From contig JALLPB010000786.1 of assembly GCA_036939975.1 (NCBI GenBank), forward strand, positions 1 through 12,983: a DNA stretch of 12,983 bases, written 5' to 3'. Below are positions 8,962 to 12,983 of this stretch, one piece after another. The notes below the pieces were generated by a model. The model was not told the origin of the DNA, did not search any database, and saw only the letters and a list, made by a program, of their open reading frames with translations. The translations under genes and the position numbers were made by a program. This DNA comes from Cyclostephanos tholiformis (taxonomy: Eukaryota; Bacillariophyta; Thalassiosirophyceae; Thalassiosirales; Thalassiosiraceae). Numbering within the stretch: position 1 is the first letter of the stretch; every line of letters begins with the position of its first letter.

Positions 8962-9762
8962 GGTTTTATTATACTTCTCCGTCAAAAACCACGCTATTAA
9001 AGATCGGAATCCAAGGTGGCACCGTGTTATTAAAGTGGGTTTCTTTCTTGACGCTAAGGTGAAGGACAGACGGACGTAGTAAACCGGTGAAGAGGTAAAA
9101 CTCTTCTCAAATAGTAGGTAGATACATATACATGACGTAGGCACATTTATTAAAAGGTTTTATCTACGTACTAAGTAGCACTACTTTGTCAGGCAAAGGC
9201 TAAGCGTAGGAACTCCTAGAAGGATTTTGGTCAAAATTATTATTTTTGTCCTACCATTCTATTCCCCTGTTACCTGTCACGCAAATTACGAAACTTTCCT
9301 ATTATTTTATACCAAAAAAACAGTGGTAAGTTGTGTTTTTTGTTTTTTCAGGAATGGATGTGGTGTTATAGAAGCTGAAGCATCCAAATATATGGTGTAA
9401 CCACACTAACAGTTTCTCGCATAAGATTGATTCCTTGCCAAAACCTCAGCATTGCTAGGGTAGACCCATATTATAAGCTCTAGGTTACATTCATGATTTT
9501 GCTCTCTTCCTTATTTTCCCTGCCCTCCCTCCCAAAAAAAGAGCAGCAAGAGAAAAAAAACACATTTCTACCATGTTCCAAAATCACTCCCCCCCGTGCT
9601 CACCTGATGCCCCTCCTGCCACTGTCACTAATTGCAAGGTCGTGCTTGCCCTACTCCCATCCCCCTCTTGGACATCCCCTGCCGATGTGTCATAGCTGCC
9701 AATATCTTCCAGGACTGTTCTGAAAAGCAAGGGTTGGACCTAGCATTGACGGGGTACTCTCC
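8962..9762. other. Upstream region of eS8 and transition into repeat-like DNA
   Basis: This should contain the eS8 5' UTR and promoter, read leftward from 8962. It is AT-rich with A and T runs (9314-9320, 9335-9350), a short hairpin at 9173-9186 (AAGTAG/CTACTT), and a pyrimidine-rich stretch at 9500-9530. No reading frame with a recognisable product is seen. A + frame at 9573-9692 is protein-like only in being Pro/Ser-rich and ends in a stop. Confidence 0.4.
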
Positions 9763-10570
9763 ATGAAGAAGAAGGGAGGACGCCGTCTTCGTGGTGCGTC
9801 ACTTAGTCCTTGTGATGCTTTTCATCGATGCTACATATTCTGCCAGTGGAATCTCAGAACGAATGGTATATCGTAGTAGTGGTATGGGAGTGAAGGGACG
9901 GGGTCAACTAGAGAAGATGCTGCTTACTGAGGCATTACATCTATTCCTTGGTGATGGTTGTTTGTCACCCAATAGTGGCCAGAACTTGCAACAAAAGCTA
10001 CAGTCTGGAGCAATAGCAGCTCTGGAGAATCAACTCAAAACATAATTCGATCGAACAAAAATAGATCAGGAGACTCGCATCAATTGTGACCATGATGCGG
10101 CCAATCATTTGTTTAATGGTGTTGTACACATTTATAATCACATCGATCAAGAAACGAATCAAGAACTAAATGTTTTGGCTGATGGATTATCTGACAATGC
10201 TAGGGATGTCCTTGATGAGGTCATGGAATATGAACCTAGTGGAATTGTCCCATATATAAATGATCACATCTTTGATGGCAACAATGATGATGAAGCAGAT
10301 GATGATCATGATGAAATCATTCATGGATTGGACATTAGCATGGTTCAGTCAAAACCATGTATAATTGATTTGCAAGAGTTAGGTTGGGAGGAGATTGACA
10401 AGTTGAAAGTGAAAGAAGTTCGACAGCATGCAAAAGACCGTCAGTGTCAGAAACATGATATTATGAAATATATTATGGTACAAGTGATTAACATGCAGTC
10501 TACTAGTACTGGGGTTATCTTGTTATGTAAAGAGAAAGTGGATGTGGTAGAATCAATGTGGACAAATTAG
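9763..10570 (+). pseudogene. Degraded acidic ORF with SAP-like C-terminal stretch, possibly mobile-element derived
   Basis: One + frame is open from 9791 to 10570 except for a TAA at 10043-10045. It carries about 260 residues of plausible protein, preceded in another frame by a basic start (MKKKGGRRLRGASLSPCDAF from 9763). The second half (10109-10570) has an N-terminal part rich in Asp/Asn/His, a strongly acidic run around DGNNDDEADDDHDE, and near its end LGWEEIDKLKVKEVRQHAKD followed by RQCQKHDIMKYIM. The leucine and basic spacing of that last segment recalls SAP or Rho-N helical folds, but the match is by eye only. The frame break plus internal stop suggests decay. It converges on the helicase remnant downstream. 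The product is unknown; a spliced functional gene is not excluded. Confidence 0.4.
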
Positions 10571-10628
10571 TTGAGAGAATTAGGACCGAATTATTATGAT
10601 CAATTGATATATCATGATGTTTCATTGA

Positions 10629-11450
10629 TATATGTCTATGTCTGCATGCATGATTCTCGCTAAAGAGGTGTATGCCAACCCGGGCATTGTCTTGTTTGTA
10701 TATTGGGCAACCAATATGTGATTTGATGATTGCATTGCTAGCAGTACCATACTCCCGCATGATGACCCACTGTAATGCATTATTTTCCATTGTCATTTTT
10801 ATCATCCCCGACGCTATTAATGACAAGAACAATGAGTCCACATGCATCAGTGAAATACCCCCTGCAGCCCGATCCCTTCCAAAATGTGCTAGATGTGAGT
10901 AAGGTCAATATGGGTGACTTAGGATCTATTGCGTGTGGGAATTATCCAGACTGCATTAAAAACTTGACTTGACCGATATACCGGAACAAACATCTTGTGC
11001 CATTTACTTGTGCAGATGGAACATGAGTTCAAACATGGTGTGCAAATTATCATGCTAATGTCAAGACCACCCATCATGAGGTAGGATTTGCCACAAGCAT
11101 GTTGGCAACCACGGTCAAGACAAAAGAAATGTATAACATCCTGCAGTTCAGATGTAGTCCATTCACATAAAGATCATCTTGCCGTTGGACCCAATGCATA
11201 CTTTTTCTTTTCATTATGATGTCGTGTGAAATTCCCCCCGGTGACTTTGTCGATTGTCACAGAAAATAAAGATTTGCCAAAACTTGTTGGTTTTGTTGAG
11301 AGATCCATTGATGTTCAAAGCATTGGCAGGCAACTTATTCGTGTCCAGTTTCTTCTTGAGTTGGCTGGCAATATGGAGCGATTGCTGTCTCGAATTAAAA
11401 AAAATAACAACACTGCCGTTGGGGGTCTGCTCTAGGATGTTTGTGACCAT
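10629..11450 (-). pseudogene. RecQ-type helicase remnant (helicase C-terminal lobe plus Cys cluster), frameshifted
   Basis: Three minus-strand segments in successive frames look like one broken gene. Segment A (11450-11214) reads MVTNILEQTPNG, SVVIFFNSRQQS, HIASQLKKKL, then INGSLNKTNKF and IFIFCDN. This is the strand-NSR-helix start of a superfamily 2 helicase C-terminal lobe. Segment B (11173-10919) reads SELQDVIHFFCLDRGCQHAC and then C-x2-C-x3-C-x2-C (ICTPCLNSCSICTSKW), followed by KMFVPVYRSS. This could be a zinc-binding module like that of RecQ helicases. Segment C (10904 down to about 10629) reads HFGRDRAAGG, SLFLSLIASGMIKM, LQWVIMREYG, then RVGIHLFSEN. The frame shifts between A/B and B/C and the absent DEAD lobe upstream show it is inactive. 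The domain call rests on pattern, not a search. It could come from a mobile element or a telomere-linked helicase family. Confidence 0.5.
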
Positions 11451-12160
11451 TCATCAAAAGAAAGAAATATCTTGTTGATTGTTGTGCTGAGAAAGCAGCC
11501 AAACTCTTCTTGAGGTGGCAGAGTGACCCCCTTGAGACACAAGGCTGAAAGCCAACGCTGCCGTGTTGGCAATGAGGTACTCTGCCTAGGGCCTAGGCAG
11601 AGGCTGCCAATCTGATGCTGCAGCAGCAGGTCCGCCAAAGTGCACAAAATTTGAGAGGGGGGTGGTCCTGCCCATCCTCAGGACCCGGTGGCAGTGGCCA
11701 AGACACCTAGACAAGCCCTCTCAGCCCCCCAAATGTGACGAACCCCCAAGTTTTGTCGGCAATTTCTTCTGTCATCACCTCAGCTGCCACATCTGACACC
11801 AACTATTTCTTCACTGGTATCCAACTCCTGTTGCCAATTAAAAAAATGTCCCACCAAATTCAGGAAAAAATATGGGGGCGCAAAACCTTGCCCATATCCG
11901 TGCAATTACTCTCATCTTTTAAGAAATATTGAAGAATACAAAAATCACCACATGACCACACAGGTCATTGACAAGGTTGTGGTGGGGTTCCCCTTCTGTA
12001 GGCTCCATGTCTCCCTATTGAAAATAACAATCAATAAACACATCGCCCACTGGATAATTGGGCAGTTCCCCATCGTGATGGGATTTTGTGGGATGAGGAT
12101 CCCACCTATGCCTAACAAAAATAGCCCTACCGCCCTTTGGATGGACGAGGACAAGAATGA
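11451..12160. other. Gene-free repeat-like region
   Basis: Only short frames with no recognisable domain are seen on either strand. The minus frame continuing from the helicase remnant is broken by stops just above 11450, and I see no DEAD/DEAH lobe. The inverted repeat at 11580-11602 is the clearest structure. A + frame at 11952-12185 has hydrophobic stretches but no family match. Confidence 0.4.
11580..11602. repeat. Perfect 10-bp inverted repeat with 3-nt loop
   Basis: CTCTGCCTAG, then GGC, then CTAGGCAGAG. It lies upstream (minus sense) of the helicase remnant. It could be a hairpin, a dimeric protein site or an old transposon end. Confidence 0.8.
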
Positions 12161-12378
12161 GCTAGAGCAGCTCAAAACTGCTTGAATTGCAATCATTGTC
12201 AGTGTTCAGCCTGCGAGTGGTTCAAGGCACAGAAGAGGAGGGATACAATGTTGGCATATGAAAAATTGATGTCTGAGGACATGAGAGTGGCCTTCCTTTT
12301 GCATTGTGCTGAGATGGATGTGGTGGATGATGCCAACAATTATCTAACCATGCCTACCAACATTATCCCCATCATGTA
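12161..12378 (+). pseudogene. Short ORF fragment with a five-Cys cluster
   Basis: This is an open stretch of 72 codons between stops, without an ATG before the interesting part. It reads CLNCNHCQCSACEWFKAQKR, then MLAYEKLMSEDMRVAFLLHC and AEMDVVDDANNYL. The spacing C-x2-C-x2-C-x-C-x2-C followed by amphipathic helices looks like protein rather than noise. It is not recognised. It may be an exon or the 3' remnant of an element gene. Confidence 0.25.
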
Positions 12379-12492
12379 GAATTTAGACAATTTAATTACT
12401 AGTATTTATTGACATTGTCCATTATTAACAATGCATTTTATAATTAACTTACTATGCCACATTAACTGGGATGAAAACAAATATGTATCAAT

Positions 12493-12502
12493 GCTACGTA
12501 GC
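12493..12502. repeat. Palindrome GCTACGTAGC
   Basis: A perfect 10-base palindrome lies just before a G-rich stretch (12508-12530). It could be a protein site or a chance occurrence. Confidence 0.4.
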
Positions 12503-12615
12503 AATCAGGGGGAGTGTAGGGGGAGTTAGGATATGTCTACTCTTGCATTATGTGTACTCTCACCATTGTCAAGTCCAGTTGTGGGAAATCTGACTCGTGT
12601 CAAAACATGCAAAGG

Positions 12616-12636
12616 CCCAGTATTATTAGTACTGGG
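12616..12636. repeat. Inverted repeat CCCAGTA / TACTGGG
   Basis: A perfect 7-bp stem with a 7-nt loop (TTATTAG). It overlaps the left side of a larger inverted repeat pair and shares AGTACTGG with the palindrome CCAGTACTGG at 12743-12752. Confidence 0.7.
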
Positions 12637-12639
12637 TGG

Positions 12640-12769
12640 CCAAAATGTGCAGTTTTGGGTAACTACATAACTGAAAAAATTGTAAAAATAGCCTAGAATG
12701 TTGCTAAAAAAACGCTAATTTTGCATTTTGGGCCGCTTGATACCAGTACTGGCACTTTGCACATTTTGG
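12640..12769. repeat. 12-bp inverted repeats bounding a ~106-bp AT-rich spacer (foldback/MITE-like)
   Basis: CCAAAATGTGCA at 12640-12651 is the exact reverse complement of TGCACATTTTGG at 12758-12769. The spacer is AT-rich with A-runs. TTAGTAC precedes the left arm by a few bases, and the reverse complement of TTAGTA follows the right arm directly (TACTAA, 12770-12775). The arms are thus longer, with a small indel. This may be a small non-autonomous element or paired binding sites. Confidence 0.55.
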
Positions 12770-12775
12770 TACTAA

Positions 12776-12983
12776 CGAATGCATCATCACATAAAAAATG
12801 TGCTTATCTATGATCCCCCACTTACTCTAGTAGATATGTAGAGAGTGTATTGTTGACCTAGGCGGGTGGATAACTTTTCCCCTGAAGTGAATAAATGAGT
12901 GCAAATGAAGTGGCATGTAGTTCAGGTTGGGAGAAGAAAATTATGAGCTTATTTTAATGCTTAAAAATGAAGTGGATCACCCT
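12776..12983. other. AT-rich end of window without visible gene
   Basis: No frame, RNA gene or clear repeat is recognised. Similar AT-rich, G-poor sequence runs to the window edge, so an element may extend beyond it. Confidence 0.4.

Noticed and set aside
12507..12530. AGGGGGAG followed by TGTAGG, like a polypurine tract and LTR start of a Copia element
   Set aside because: No reverse transcriptase, integrase or second LTR is visible in the window; too weak to call.

Overview
This window looks like nuclear DNA of a photosynthetic stramenopile, most probably a diatom. It carries spliceosomal GT-AG introns, a eukaryotic ribosomal protein gene and ATG starts in good context. One protein has a bipartite plastid leader with Phe right after the predicted signal-peptide cleavage site, which is typical of diatom and related complex plastids. 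The species assignment is inference; no search was run.

Layout. Positions 1-223 are upstream sequence. Positions 224-4193 (+) hold a two-exon gene for a very large papain-family (C1A) cysteine protease of 1287 residues as joined. About 760 residues of acidic, Gly-rich sequence with two hydrophobic segments precede the I29 propeptide and the catalytic domain. Positions 4194-4410 are a 217-bp convergent gap. Positions 4411-6480 (-) hold a four-exon gene for a 607-residue plastid-targeted protein that fuses a medium-chain dehydrogenase/quinone-reductase-like domain to a thioredoxin-like domain with a CRTC motif. Positions 6481-7884 hold no gene I can support. Positions 7885-8961 (-) encode ribosomal protein eS8, whose start codon stands alone in exon 1 ahead of a 462-bp intron.

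From about 9000 to the end the sequence changes: it is AT-richer, and reading frames are short and broken by stops and frameshifts. It contains a degraded (+) reading frame (9791-10570) with an acidic stretch and a SAP-like helical end. Converging on it is a degraded (-) RecQ-type helicase (about 10629-11450) with a Cys cluster. There are also a Cys-rich ORF fragment (12161-12378) and several strong inverted repeats (11580-11602, 12616-12636, 12640-12769). I read this as remains of mobile or subtelomere-type repeats.

The three intact genes show no shared pathway; they are ordinary neighbours. The least conventional parts are the protease architecture, the plastid reductase-thioredoxin fusion, and the decayed helicase with its convergent partner. 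Exon joins come from reading frame, splice consensus and family expectation and have not been checked against transcripts.
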